Positions 30,968-40,007 are shown, counted from the first letter of the stretch. The stretch is DNA of 64,000 nucleotides from RGIG4079 sp045596365 (GCA_045596365.1 JAZOCE010000009.1:40401-104400); one strand, 5' to 3'. The notes: generated by a model from the sequence alone, not told the origin. Numbers and translations: made by a program.

Positions 30968-31519
30968 TTATTCTCGCTCAACTTGCGAATTTTCCAATTC
31001 AAGAGGTGTTTTGCGGCCAAATATTTTGACCATAACTTTAAGCTTTTTCTTTTCGGCATTAACTTCTTCAATCACACCAGAGAAACCATTAAATGGACCA
31101 TAATTCACTTTTACAGTTTCTCCCACCATGTAATCATTAACTCCTTCATCGGTTAAATCAATAAACTCGTCAGCTGTACCAAGCATGCGTTTAACTTCAC
31201 TTTCACGCAAAGCTTCAGGTTTTGCATCCTTGCCTTTGCCTTTAAGGAAATCAATCACATTTGTGGTATTACGAAGTTCATACATAACTTCACCTTGTAG
31301 ATTAGCCTCAACAAAAACATAACCGGAATAAAGGTTCTTTTCTTTTATAACCTTCTTCCCGTTGCGCATTGTTAGCACCTTCTCGGTAGGAATCAAAACT
31401 TGAAAAACGTAATTACCAAGGTCGGTATTCTTGATAGCTGCATCAAGAACTTCTTTCACCTTAGCTTCTTTACCTGAAATGGCACGTAAAACATACCATG
31501 CTCTCTTTCCCTCAGCCAT
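30968..31519 (-). CDS. nusG: Transcription elongation/antitermination factor NusG
   Basis: A 183-residue factor that binds RNA polymerase through its NGN domain (AWYVLRAISGKEAKVKEVL) and carries a C-terminal KOW domain (GETVKVNYGPFNGFSGVIEEV). This pairing links transcription to translation or Rho. It is in the normal place between secE and rplK, 18 bases after secE. It is the housekeeping NusG, not an UpxY/RfaH-type paralogue. Confidence 0.97.
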   Translation of the reverse strand: MAEGKRAWYVLRAISGKEAKVKEVLDAAIKNTDLGNYVFQVLIPTEKVLTMRNGKKVIKEKNLYSGYVFVEANLQGEVMYELRNTTNVIDFLKGKGKDAKPEALRESEVKRMLGTADEFIDLTDEGVNDYMVGETVKVNYGPFNGFSGVIEEVNAEKKKLKVMVKIFGRKTPLELENSQVERE

Positions 31520-31537
31520 TGAATTCCAATTTTAAAG

Positions 31538-31738
31538 TTATGCGCCTAAACCGTAAATTAAGTGCATAAAGTTATCAACCAATAGATCCATAGCAAAAAT
31601 TATAAGTGATATAATAATGGAAGCGATCATCACTATAATTCCGCTTTTAATCAATTGCTTCTTGGTAGGCCAAGAAGTCTTATAGCGCAATTCGGCATAA
31701 GACTCCTCAATATTCGTAAGTAGTTTCAATTTTTTCAT
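31538..31738 (-). CDS. secE: Preprotein translocase subunit SecE
   Basis: A 66-residue short SecE with one C-terminal membrane span (about 36-60) and the conserved amphipathic segment before it (YAELRYKTSWPTKKQLIKSG, the family W-P-T motif). It stabilises SecY in the inner-membrane translocon. It sits in the classic order tuf - tRNA-Trp - secE - nusG. Confidence 0.95.
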   Translation of the reverse strand: MKKLKLLTNIEESYAELRYKTSWPTKKQLIKSGIIVMIASIIISLIIFAMDLLVDNFMHLIYGLGA

Positions 31739-31754
31739 TATTATCTTTTCGTTG

Positions 31755-31827
31755 CACGGGATGAGAGACTCGAACTCCCGACACCTGGTTTTGGAGACCA
31801 GTGCTCTACCAACTGAGCTAATCCCGT
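31755..31827 (-). tRNA. tRNA-Trp (CCA)
   Basis: A 73-nt cloverleaf with anticodon CCA in loop CTCCAAA, a 5-bp anticodon stem CTGGT/ACCAG, acceptor ACGGGAT/ATCCCGT and discriminator G. D-loop GG and T-loop TTCGAGT are normal. It lies between tuf and secE, as in many bacteria, and is processed from the same transcript. Confidence 0.96.
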
Positions 31828-31832
31828 AAATT

Positions 31833-31874
31833 ATCGACTCCTTCTATCAAGTCTCCCATCAAGCAGGAGTCGAT
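31833..31874 (-). other. Inverted repeat between tuf and tRNA-Trp
   Basis: ATCGACTCCT (31833-31842) pairs with AGGAGTCGAT (31865-31874) across a 22-base loop. There is no T-run after it on the minus strand, so it is more likely an mRNA-stability or processing hairpin that separates the tuf message from the tRNA than a full terminator. Confidence 0.5.
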
Positions 31875-31895
31875 TATATTTATCAATTATCCTGA

Positions 31896-33080
31896 TTAGT
31901 CAAGGATTTCAGTGATTTGACCAGAACCTACTGTACGACCACCTTCGCGGATAGCGAAACGAAGACCTTGGTCACATGCTACAGGGTTAATCAATTCAAC
32001 GATGATTTCCACGTTATCACCAGGCATAACCATTTCTACACCTTCTGGAAGAGAGATTTCACCAGTCACGTCAAGAGTACGGATGTAGAATTGTGGACGA
32101 TAGTGGTTGTGGAATGGAGTGTGGCGACCACCTTCTTCTTTCTTCAAGATATAAACTGAAGCTTTGAATTTGCTGTGTGGTTTAACAACACCCGGGTGAC
32201 AGATAACCATACCACGTTTGATTTCGTTCTTATCGATACCACGAAGAAGAAGACCTACGTTGTCACCTGCTTCACCTTGATCGAGAAGTTTACGGAACAT
32301 TTCAACACCAGTAACTGTTGATTTAAGTGATGCACCGAGACCCATGATTTGAACTTCGTCACCAACTTTAACAACACCTGTTTCAATACGACCGGTTGCA
32401 ACAGTACCACGACCAGTGATTGAGAATACGTCTTCAACCGGCATCAAGAATGGTTTATCGATATCACGTGGAGGTAGTGGAATCCATTCGTCTACAGCTG
32501 CCATAAGTTCCATTACCTTAGCTTCCCATTGAGCTTCGCCATTAAGAGCGCCAAGAGCAGAACCGCGGATGATAGGAGTATTATCACCATCATATTCGTA
32601 GCTTGAAAGAAGATCACGCATTTCCATTTCAACAAGGTCAAACATTTCTTCATCGTCGACCATGTCACATTTGTTCAAGAATACAACGATACGAGGAACG
32701 TTTACCTGACGAGCAAGAAGGATGTGTTCACGAGTTTGAGGCATAGGACCGTCAGTTGCAGCACAAACGATGATAGCACCGTCCATTTGAGCAGCACCTG
32801 TTACCATGTTCTTAACGTAGTCAGCGTGTCCAGGACAGTCTACGTGTGCATAGTGACGATTTTCAGTTTCATACTCTACGTGAGAAGTATTGATTGTAAT
32901 ACCACGTTCCTTTTCTTCTGGAGCGTTGTCGATTTGGTCAAATGACTTCAATTCAGAAAGACCAGCTTTTGCAAGCACTGTAGTGATAGCAGCTGTCAAA
33001 GTAGTCTTACCGTGGTCAACGTGACCGATAGTACCGATGTTAACATGCGGTTTGGTTCTTTCGAATTTCTCTTTAGCCAT
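31896..33080 (-). CDS. tuf: Elongation factor Tu
   Basis: A 394-residue GTPase delivering aminoacyl-tRNA to the ribosome. G motifs are complete: GHVDHGKTT (P-loop), the switch I threonine in [13 protein letters not shown], and NKCD. Domains 2 and 3 follow with [14 protein letters not shown] and [16 protein letters not shown]. The gene lies inside a tRNA cluster, downstream of four tRNA genes and upstream of tRNA-Trp, the common arrangement for tufB-type loci. Confidence 0.99.
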   Translation of the reverse strand: MAKEKFERTKPHVNIGTIGHVDHGKTTLTAAITTVLAKAGLSELKSFDQIDNAPEEKERGITINTSHVEYETENRHYAHVDCPGHADYVKNMVTGAAQMDGAIIVCAATDGPMPQTREHILLARQVNVPRIVVFLNKCDMVDDEEMFDLVEMEMRDLLSSYEYDGDNTPIIRGSALGALNGEAQWEAKVMELMAAVDEWIPLPPRDIDKPFLMPVEDVFSITGRGTVATGRIETGVVKVGDEVQIMGLGASLKSTVTGVEMFRKLLDQGEAGDNVGLLLRGIDKNEIKRGMVICHPGVVKPHSKFKASVYILKKEEGGRHTPFHNHYRPQFYIRTLDVTGEISLPEGVEMVMPGDNVEIIVELINPVACDQGLRFAIREGGRTVGSGQITEILD

Positions 33081-33152
33081 AACTTTGCTATTTTTATTTG
33101 ATTAAATGATTAACTTTTCAAACACTCTTCAACTTTCGTCGTTTTTAAGTAG

Positions 33153-33224
<72 letters not shown>

Positions 33225-33235
33225 GTAAAACTTAG

Positions 33236-33308
33236 AGCGGAAGACGAGGCTCAAACTCGCGATCCTCAGCTTGAAAGGCTGATGCTCTATCAACTGAGCT
33301 ACTTCCGC
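33236..33308 (-). tRNA. tRNA with Gly-type body but UUC (Glu) anticodon
   Basis: A 73-nt cloverleaf with perfect acceptor GCGGAAG/CTTCCGC, discriminator U73 and anticodon stem TCAGC/GCTGA. The loop CTTTCAA (33271-33277) gives anticodon TTC, which reads GAA/GAG (Glu). Acceptor, U73 and locus are those of bacterial tRNA-Gly(TCC), which I recall at this place in Bacteroides; one change (C35 to U35) would produce this anticodon. Position 19 is A (33290) and position 56 is U (33253), replacing the usual G19-C56 tertiary pair with A19-U56. The four neighbouring tRNAs keep G19-C56. It would be named tRNA-Glu from the anticodon alone; its real charging identity is open. Confidence 0.85.
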
Positions 33309-33318
33309 ATAAAAAAGG

Positions 33319-33401
33319 TGGGCGAAGATGGATTCGAACCACCGAAGGCATACGCCAGCAGATTTACAGTCTGCCCCATTTGGCCACTCTGGTATTCGCC
33401 C
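33319..33401 (-). tRNA. tRNA-Tyr (GTA)
   Basis: An 83-nt class II tRNA with the long variable arm expected for bacterial tRNA-Tyr, anticodon GTA in loop CTGTAAA, stem CAGA/TCTG, acceptor GGGCGAA/TTCGCCC and discriminator A. Its GUA anticodon is a target for queuosine, for which a queA gene is present at 17597. Confidence 0.96.
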
Positions 33402-33431
33402 GGCCTTAGTCTTGCGACTGCTTTTCTTTTG

Positions 33432-33505
33432 AGCCTCTTGTCGGATTCGAACCAACGACCCCGAGATTACAAATCACGTGCTCTGGCCAACTGAGCTAAA
33501 GAGGC
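33432..33505 (-). tRNA. tRNA-Thr (TGT)
   Basis: A 74-nt cloverleaf with anticodon TGT in loop TTTGTAA, acceptor GCCTCTT/AAGAGGC and discriminator U. The anticodon stem CGTGA/TCTCG contains one T-T mismatch. It is the first gene behind the promoter at 33545. Confidence 0.92.
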
Positions 33506-33544
33506 ATTTGCTTTAAAACCACACTTAGGGACTTCAAGCGAGTG

Positions 33545-33552
33545 CAAAGGTA
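33545..33552 (-). promoter_or_regulatory. Promoter of the tRNA-tuf-rpoBC operon
   Basis: Minus-strand TACCTTTG (33552-33545) with a TTTG at 33576-33573, 20 bases upstream, fits the Bacteroidota -33/-7 pair. The first tRNA begins 40 bases downstream. Confidence 0.75.
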
Positions 33553-33737
33553 CGCTAAGTTTTTATATCTACCAAATATTTCAACTTTATTTTTTTGCAA
33601 TTTTTTCTTTTTTTAATCTTTACACACCTTTAACCCACTTATTTACACCATTAAATAATATTCATAACTATTCGTCTCTAACAAACATTTAACTCATTTT
33701 TCACCTTTAAGTGTGTATCTACATCATTATTTTTTCG

Positions 33738-33745
33738 TAAGTTTG
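33738..33745 (+). promoter_or_regulatory. -7 box for the aminopeptidase P gene
   Basis: TAAGTTTG, 34 bases before the chosen start at 33779; it lies inside the longer reading frame, which supports the later start. Confidence 0.6.
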
Positions 33746-33778
33746 CATTTCAATAATATACACATTAATTATATAGAC

Positions 33779-35566
33779 ATGAATACATCCATAAAAACCA
33801 GAATAGACTCACTACGCGCGGAAATGAAAAACTCAGGAATAAGCGCAACAATAATACCTCAAACCGATCCTCATCAAAGCGAATACATCTCTGACCATTG
33901 GCAAGTACGCCGTTGGCTTAGCGGATTTACCGGCTCAGCAGGAACATTAGTAATAACCCTCTCCGAAGCCTTACTTTGGACTGATTCAAGATATTTCATA
34001 CAAGCGGCGCAACAGCTATCCGGCACCGACATCATTTTAATGAAAGATGGTCTTCCGGGCACTCCTTCAATAGTGCAATACCTTATCGACCACCTTTCAA
34101 ATGAAGAAATAGTGGGCATTGATAGCATGGTGTTCTCAACAACCGAAACCACATCAATGCGTAACACACTATCAACAGCCGGCATTTCCTTAATTGACAC
34201 ATTCTCTCCTATTGACAAAATTTGGGTCGACCGCCCACAACTACCCGATGGAGAGATTTTTGAGCACGAAGAAGAATATGCCGGAGAAAAAACAGCATCT
34301 AAAATAAAACGTGTCCTCGAAAACGCAAAAAAACAAGGAGCTGACAGCACATTTATCTCAGCCCTTGACGAAATTGCATGGACATTAAACATACGCGGCA
34401 ACGATGTTGCATTCAATCCTGTTGCCACATCTTTCCTTTTCCTTGCTGCAAAGAATTCTACTTTATTTATCGACAACAAAAAAATCAACGAAAAAACTCT
34501 TGAATACCTAAACAACAACAGCATACAAATAGCACCATATAATTCTGTCATCTCATTCCTTCAAGCTTTACCTTCGACCCAAAAAGTACTCATAAACCCA
34601 ACCGGCACTGCCGATAGATTTGCGTCAGTGCTTGGCAGTCGTGCAATAAAAGGACAATCAGCCGTTGCCATACCAAAAGCCTGCAAGAACGAAACTCAAC
34701 TCGCCGGCATCAGAAAAGCGATGGAACGCGATGGAGCTGCACTCGTCAAGCTATATATGGAGATAGAGCGACGCATGACAAAAGGAGAGACACTCACTGA
34801 AATCGAAGTTGGCGAACTTGCAGCAAAATTCCGCGCTCAAGGAGAGCTATATTTTGACGACAGTTTCAATCCGATTGCCGGATATGGAGCACATGGCGCC
34901 ATTGTTCACTATTCAGCCACCGATGAGAGCAATGCAACACTACAGCCCGACAACCTATTCCTTTTTGATTCAGGAGCACAGTATCTTGACGGGACAACTG
35001 ATATCACTCGCACAATCTCATTAGGCAACCCCACCAAAGAACAGCGTCACGATTTTACACTTGTCATGAAAGGACACATTGCTCTTGGCACTGCAATATT
35101 CCCCGCCGGAACCCGCGGAGCACAACTCGACGCCCTTGCTCGCCAATTCCTATGGAAAGAAGGCTTGAGTTATCTACATGGCACAGGACATGGCATTGGA
35201 CATTTTCTCAACGTTCATGAAGGGCCACAAAGCATCAGACTAAACGAAAACCCAACACCACTTACCGTAGGTATGATCACTTCCAACGAGCCCGGGTTAT
35301 ACCGCGAAAGCAAATATGGCATCCGTTGCGAAAACCTGGTATTAACAATCCCCGCTTTTTCAACCGAATTTGGCGAATTCCTCAAATTTGAGACATTGAC
35401 ACTCTTCCCATTTGATTTATCATTATTTGAAACTGAAATAATGACAGATGAAGAAATCACATGGCTCAACAACTATCACCAAGAGGTATATAATCGCATC
35501 TCACCAAGACTTAACGACGCAGAAAAAGCATGGCTCAAAGCAAAAACAGCCCCACTAACCCGTTAA
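33779..35566 (+). CDS. Xaa-Pro aminopeptidase (M24B)
   Basis: A 595-residue metallopeptidase removing N-terminal residues before proline. It has two creatinase-like N-terminal domains (TDPHQSEYISDHWQVRRWLSG, LWTDSRYFIQA) and the pita-bread catalytic domain with the five metal ligands: Asp in LFDSGAQY, Asp in TTDITRT, His in HGTGHGIGHFL, Glu in SNEPGLY and Glu in RCENLV. The length matches the long aminopeptidase P form. I chose the ATG at 33779, downstream of the -7 box, over one at 33713 that would add 22 residues not resembling the family. No signal peptide is present, so it is cytoplasmic. Confidence 0.93.
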   Translation: MNTSIKTRIDSLRAEMKNSGISATIIPQTDPHQSEYISDHWQVRRWLSGFTGSAGTLVITLSEALLWTDSRYFIQAAQQLSGTDIILMKDGLPGTPSIVQYLIDHLSNEEIVGIDSMVFSTTETTSMRNTLSTAGISLIDTFSPIDKIWVDRPQLPDGEIFEHEEEYAGEKTASKIKRVLENAKKQGADSTFISALDEIAWTLNIRGNDVAFNPVATSFLFLAAKNSTLFIDNKKINEKTLEYLNNNSIQIAPYNSVISFLQALPSTQKVLINPTGTADRFASVLGSRAIKGQSAVAIPKACKNETQLAGIRKAMERDGAALVKLYMEIERRMTKGETLTEIEVGELAAKFRAQGELYFDDSFNPIAGYGAHGAIVHYSATDESNATLQPDNLFLFDSGAQYLDGTTDITRTISLGNPTKEQRHDFTLVMKGHIALGTAIFPAGTRGAQLDALARQFLWKEGLSYLHGTGHGIGHFLNVHEGPQSIRLNENPTPLTVGMITSNEPGLYRESKYGIRCENLVLTIPAFSTEFGEFLKFETLTLFPFDLSLFETEIMTDEEITWLNNYHQEVYNRISPRLNDAEKAWLKAKTAPLTR

Positions 35567-35579
35567 CACATTATTATAT

Positions 35580-36098
35580 ATGGCACTTATAAAACCACTC
35601 CTTGGAATTACGCCCAAAATAGGCAAAGACTGTTTCCTTGCCGATAACGCAACAATCATTGGTGATGTCGTAATGGGTGACGAATGCAGCATTTGGTTTA
35701 ACACCGTATTGCGTGGCGACGTCAACTCCATCAGAATTGGCAACCGGGTCAACATTCAAGATGGATCGGTATTACATACATTATATCAAAAATCAACCAT
35801 TGAGATAGGTAACGATGTTTCTATAGGGCATAACGTCACCATACATGGAGCAAAAATCCACGACCTCGCGCTCATTGGAATGGGAGCAGTAGTCATGGAC
35901 GATGCCGAAGTAGGAGAAGGCGCACTTGTTGCCGCCGGAAGCGTAGTTCTCTCTAAAACTAAAATTGGACCAAATGAACTCTGGGGTGGTGCACCTGCTA
36001 AATTCATCAAAATGGTTGACCCGGCACAAAGCAGGGAAATAAACCAAAAAATCGCCCGAAATTACCTCATGTACTCGAAATGGTACGACGAAAAATAA
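35580..36098 (+). CDS. Gamma-class carbonic anhydrase / left-handed beta-helix protein
   Basis: A 172-residue hexapeptide-repeat protein. The repeat coils (IGDVVMGDECSIWFNTVLRGD, as two shorter runs; IGNDVSIGHNVTIHG; VGEGALVAAGSVVL) and the three His ligands (VLHT and GHNVTIHG) match the gamma-carbonic-anhydrase family (YrdA/PaaY-like). Members bind a metal at subunit interfaces of a trimer, but only some have proven carbonic anhydrase activity. It starts 13 bases after the aminopeptidase gene and is probably co-transcribed with it. Confidence 0.9.
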   Translation: MALIKPLLGITPKIGKDCFLADNATIIGDVVMGDECSIWFNTVLRGDVNSIRIGNRVNIQDGSVLHTLYQKSTIEIGNDVSIGHNVTIHGAKIHDLALIGMGAVVMDDAEVGEGALVAAGSVVLSKTKIGPNELWGGAPAKFIKMVDPAQSREINQKIARNYLMYSKWYDEK

Positions 36099-36138
36099 AA
36101 AAAATGCAATTATATCCAATATCTAATTTAAAATTTCA

Positions 36139-36162
36139 TAAATTTGCAATTTGATAACTTTG
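36139..36162 (+). promoter_or_regulatory. Two candidate -7 boxes before the C39-like peptidase
   Basis: TAAATTTG (36139-36146) and TAACTTTG (36155-36162) both fit TAnnTTTG; the second is 44 bases before the start and the better placed. Confidence 0.55.
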
Positions 36163-36206
36163 AATATAACTAAACAATTCATTTTATAACCAATTACCTT
36201 AAAATT

Positions 36207-39200
36207 ATGCACAAAAAACTACTCAAAAGTCTTGCTGTTGCCACATTATTAATGACATCAGCAAATGCCTTTGCCGAAATCGACTCCTACGAAGTCGGTG
36301 ACATGGGGTACCTTCGTACACCTATGGAAACAGCAAACGGCATCATTCTCACCAACAGCGAATACTCTGAAATCTATTCACTTGATGGGAATAAACTAAC
36401 TCCAATCTTGCAAGAACGCAACTGTGGTCTTTACACCAACCTCAGCCCCGATGGCAAATACCTCGGTTTCAAAAGTTTCAATGATGCAGACGAACAAGCG
36501 CCTGCTATTCTTGATGTAACAACAGGTATCGTTACAGTCCTTGAAGACTACGTGTGGGAATGTGGTCAAGTATCATTTGCAAACGATGGGACAATGGCCT
36601 ACACAATGGGAAATCGCCTAATCGTACGCAAAGGGAACACACGCAAAGCATTTGACCTCGGTTTCTACACCAATATCGCAAACATTTCTCCCGACGGAAC
36701 TAAAGTTGCTTACAGCAACATCGACGGACGCATGTATGTTATCGATGTAACATCAGGAGCAAAAGAATTTTTACCTGTGAATGACGGCTATCGTCCCATT
36801 TGGTCTCCCGACGGAAGCAAAATCGCCATCCAAATAGGTAACGGAACTCTTGCCGTTCAAGAACGTGCAACAAAAAAAGTTTTCAACCTTGGACAAGGCG
36901 AGTCAATTTCTTGGGCAAACAACTCTGAAGAACTTATCTTCACTCAAACCGACCGCATCAACGATTTCCAAATTGCAGGAACTTCTATCAAGAAAATAAA
37001 CTTTGATGGAACAGGCGAACTTACTCTTGTAAAATCTTCTGACAATCTTCCTACAGATGCCATTATCACAAGAGACAACAAATTATATGTTCCTTATAAA
37101 ACAGGCGCAAAACGTGGTCTTGTTGTTAAAAACCTTGTTGAAGGCATCACTCCTGCAGTTGCATCAGTAAAAGAAGAAACTATTATCAGTTTTGATGAAG
37201 AAACTATTGTAGGACTTCGCCACAGCAATGCGAATGACAACCCAAATATCAAGCCAAGCCCAGTTCCCGCTGAAGGTACAATCGGGGCTCTTGACATTCC
37301 TTATTACAGCCAAATCTATGACTCTCCTGCCGTTAATGGATGTACTGCTCATGGACACGTAACATGCGCTCCTACATCTGCATGTATGTATCTCGGTTAT
37401 TATGATCTTCTTCCTCAAAAGACTACATATCGTCGTTCTGACGGTACAGCACTTAAATATGCTCACGCTATTAGTGCTACATTTACCAACAAAGCCGGCA
37501 CAAAAACTTTCAACGAAACAGCATATGGGAATGGCTGTTATAGTGTACCAGGTGCATATGGCTACATGTGGACAGGAAGTCGTGCTCCAAGCGGTGGTTA
37601 TATGACTTCATTTATGAAACTTAATGGTTGCCTTACTGCTGAATATCTTTGGACAGCAAGCGGTAGTTGGAGCAAATTCTGTTCAGAATCAGCAGCAGGA
37701 CGTCCATCTCCTCTATGTGTGTATCTTCGTTCTTCAGGACACTTAATCCTTGGATTCCGCACAAACTGTACATATACTACTGCCGGAGGATTTGTAAACA
37801 GAACAGGTTCATTCGTTTGCCACGACCCTTACGGAGACGCCAATGATTCATATTGGGGCGATGATGACGGACAACATTCATCTTACGACTGGCTCGGCTA
37901 CAATAGTGGACGCGCAAATATCGGAACATATTGCTGGAGTGTATATGCCACAGTTCCTGCTCCTGCAACCCCTGTGGAAGCAAAAATAACAAGTAGCGTT
38001 GCCGAAGTTTCTTTAAAAGCAGTTTATGGTTCAAGTGAAACAGTAACACAAGACGTAAAAATCACTGCTCAAGGACTTTCCGCAAATATGTCTTACAACT
38101 CTGCTACATCAGCAATTAAAGTTGAAGCTCTATCTGATTGGAACTCTCTTACAGGAGGTACTCTTCGTTGCACTCTTAATACAAGCTTTACGCTTGGAAA
38201 AGGACAATTTGTTAGCTATATTGCAGTATCAAGTGGCAAAGAAGCAGATGGCAACTTAGTTCGCATCGAAATCCCGACAGAAGTAATTCTTACAAATGAA
38301 GACGGAAGCGTACCAAGCGACGAAGAACCCGTAGCTCCTGAAGATCCAACCACACCTGAAGATCCTAACTACACACTTGATGACCAAAACATCGTTCTAA
38401 CAGAAATTTGGAAGAAAACCACAGCTGACGGCTGGTTCTCATTATCTTCTCCTGTAACTCGCTCAATAGCCTACAACGGCGGCAACTTATATGTATTGAA
38501 TGCACGTAGTTCTGCAACTCCTGTAATCAATATTGTTGATGCTTATACAGGTACTGCTAAAGGTACTCTTAGCGTTGATGGTGTTGCCGGTGGTGCCGTA
38601 ATATTATCAAATATCGTGGCATTCGATGGTAAGATATACGCATCAAATCGTGCAACTGCTCCAAGTTCAGCTGCATCCGGAACATTGAAAATCTATCGTT
38701 GGGATAGCGACACATCAGCTCCTACAGTAATCAAAGAAGATGCAACTCATGGTTCTTTAGCACTCGGTGGCAAGATGGTGTTAAGTGGCAACTCAAGCAA
38801 TGGACGCATTTGGTTCTGTCAAGGCTCAACAGTTGTTTACTATGATATTACAAATGGAACAGTGGGTGATGCTAAAACAATTGCACTAACCAAGAGTGGT
38901 GAAGCATTTAACCTTGGTGCAAATGCAGGTGAAACTGATTTCGTAATCAATAGCGATGGCTCATTCTGGGCTGACGGTAAAGACAGAATACCGGCATTGT
39001 TCAATGCATCAGGTGTATGGCAAAAAGATTGTGCATCTATTGTAAATGGCAATGCTAACTCATTTAAATTAGTTGACTTTGGCACTCGCAAACTTGCAGC
39101 AATTGCTACATACTTAAACAAATCAGCAACATCGCTTGCTGAAGGAGCATTCGTATTGGCAGACGTGGCAAATGGTGTAGATGCGGCAACTGCAATGGCA

Positions 39201-39506
39201 ACATATCCTGAAGCAGGCTTTGGCGCTACACGTAATACACAATTTATGACAACACTTTGTGTTGCTACCGACCGCGAAGACGGAATGGTGCTTGACGTGT
39301 GGTGTTGTGTAGATGGTCAAGGTATCGGTTTCTATTCTTATAATGGTAAGAAAGAGGGCTCGTCAGCAATTGAAGATATTTTCACTGAAGAGATTGAAAC
39401 ACCGGTAGAATACTACAACCTTCAAGGCATGAAAGTTGCTAATCCTTCAGGTGGTATCTTCATCAAAGTACAAGGCAACAAAGTATCTAAAGAATACATC
39501 AGATAA
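36207..39506 (+). CDS. Secreted C39-like cysteine peptidase with beta-propeller and sorting tail
   Basis: A 1099-residue secreted protein with a signal peptide (about 1-24, ending AFAE). Residues ~25-330 form a TolB/PD40-like propeller: repeated blocks such as ISPDGTKVAYS, WSPDGSKIAIQ and LSPDGKYLGF. Residues ~360-590 look like a papain-like C39-type peptidase: the Cys in THCAPTS-like context reads VTCAPTSACM (Cys387), the His is in SSGHLILGF (His512) and the Asp in CHDPYGD (Asp540). A beta-sandwich (about 600-700), a Pro/Glu-rich linker and a second six-blade-like beta region (about 750-1060) follow. The C-terminus TPVEYYNLQGMKV ... is the Bacteroidota sorting-like tail also found at 45185. 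It probably degrades or processes proteins outside the cell; the substrate is unknown. Confidence 0.75.
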   Translation: MHKKLLKSLAVATLLMTSANAFAEIDSYEVGDMGYLRTPMETANGIILTNSEYSEIYSLDGNKLTPILQERNCGLYTNLSPDGKYLGFKSFNDADEQAPAILDVTTGIVTVLEDYVWECGQVSFANDGTMAYTMGNRLIVRKGNTRKAFDLGFYTNIANISPDGTKVAYSNIDGRMYVIDVTSGAKEFLPVNDGYRPIWSPDGSKIAIQIGNGTLAVQERATKKVFNLGQGESISWANNSEELIFTQTDRINDFQIAGTSIKKINFDGTGELTLVKSSDNLPTDAIITRDNKLYVPYKTGAKRGLVVKNLVEGITPAVASVKEETIISFDEETIVGLRHSNANDNPNIKPSPVPAEGTIGALDIPYYSQIYDSPAVNGCTAHGHVTCAPTSACMYLGYYDLLPQKTTYRRSDGTALKYAHAISATFTNKAGTKTFNETAYGNGCYSVPGAYGYMWTGSRAPSGGYMTSFMKLNGCLTAEYLWTASGSWSKFCSESAAGRPSPLCVYLRSSGHLILGFRTNCTYTTAGGFVNRTGSFVCHDPYGDANDSYWGDDDGQHSSYDWLGYNSGRANIGTYCWSVYATVPAPATPVEAKITSSVAEVSLKAVYGSSETVTQDVKITAQGLSANMSYNSATSAIKVEALSDWNSLTGGTLRCTLNTSFTLGKGQFVSYIAVSSGKEADGNLVRIEIPTEVILTNEDGSVPSDEEPVAPEDPTTPEDPNYTLDDQNIVLTEIWKKTTADGWFSLSSPVTRSIAYNGGNLYVLNARSSATPVINIVDAYTGTAKGTLSVDGVAGGAVILSNIVAFDGKIYASNRATAPSSAASGTLKIYRWDSDTSAPTVIKEDATHGSLALGGKMVLSGNSSNGRIWFCQGSTVVYYDITNGTVGDAKTIALTKSGEAFNLGANAGETDFVINSDGSFWADGKDRIPALFNASGVWQKDCASIVNGNANSFKLVDFGTRKLAAIATYLNKSATSLAEGAFVLADVANGVDAATAMATYPEAGFGATRNTQFMTTLCVATDREDGMVLDVWCCVDGQGIGFYSYNGKKEGSSAIEDIFTEEIETPVEYYNLQGMKVANPSGGIFIKVQGNKVSKEYIR

Positions 39507-39571
39507 GTTGAAAAAGTAGAAAGTAAAAATGAAAAAGTGGCGAATTGTCACTGACAAGTTTTTATCCTATA

Positions 39572-39610
39572 AAATGCTCCCATGCTCACAAGAGTGTGGG
39601 AGCATTTCTT
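39572..39610 (+). terminator. Terminator after the C39-like peptidase
   Basis: AAATGCTCCCA (39572-39582) pairs perfectly with TGGGAGCATTT (39597-39607), followed by CTTTTG. Confidence 0.8.
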
Positions 39611-39952
39611 TTGTGTTGTAGTGCCTTTTCAACACATTTATTTTCTGTATCTGTACGGAGGACTAATTTCTCGACCATGCAAGATTGCGTCCTTCGGGCA
39701 ATTGATACGGAAAAAAGGAGTGAAAAAGGAGAAAGAGAGAGGAAAGTAAAAAAGAGAATGACCGAAAGGCTAAATTTCATTAGTTCCATGATGTTTCATG
39801 GTTTAAAATCAAAAATATCAGTTGCGCGGGAAACACGCTATTAGGATGATATTATTGCGGACTCCAATTTGTAGTGAAACATATTTCCAAAGAAAAATCG
39901 ATTATTCTCTGAAATTGAGATAAAAAAGTTTTGCAGAATGAAAAAGTATGTG

Positions 39953-39960
39953 TAATTTTG
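39953..39960 (+). promoter_or_regulatory. rpsU: Promoter of rpsU
   Basis: TAATTTTG with TTTG at 39930-39933, 19 bases upstream, fits the -33/-7 pair; rpsU starts 47 bases downstream. Confidence 0.75.
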
Positions 39961-40007
39961 CACCGCTAAACGTAAAAAAGCAAATAACAAAAAACTAATA
40001 TATTAAT

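Larger units (their letters stand above)
39507..40007 (+). other. 500-base intergenic region
   Basis: It holds the terminator of the C39-like peptidase (39572-39610) and the rpsU promoter (39953). The stretch between (39611-39930) has a 99-codon reading frame (39545-39844) with no signal peptide, no promoter and Lys/Arg-rich, unfamiliar composition; I do not accept it as a gene. I recognise no structured RNA here. Confidence 0.6.

Noticed and set aside
39545..39844. 99-codon ORF after the C39-like peptidase
   Set aside because: It overlaps the peptidase terminator, has no -7 box, and its Lys/Arg/Glu-rich composition does not resemble a protein family.
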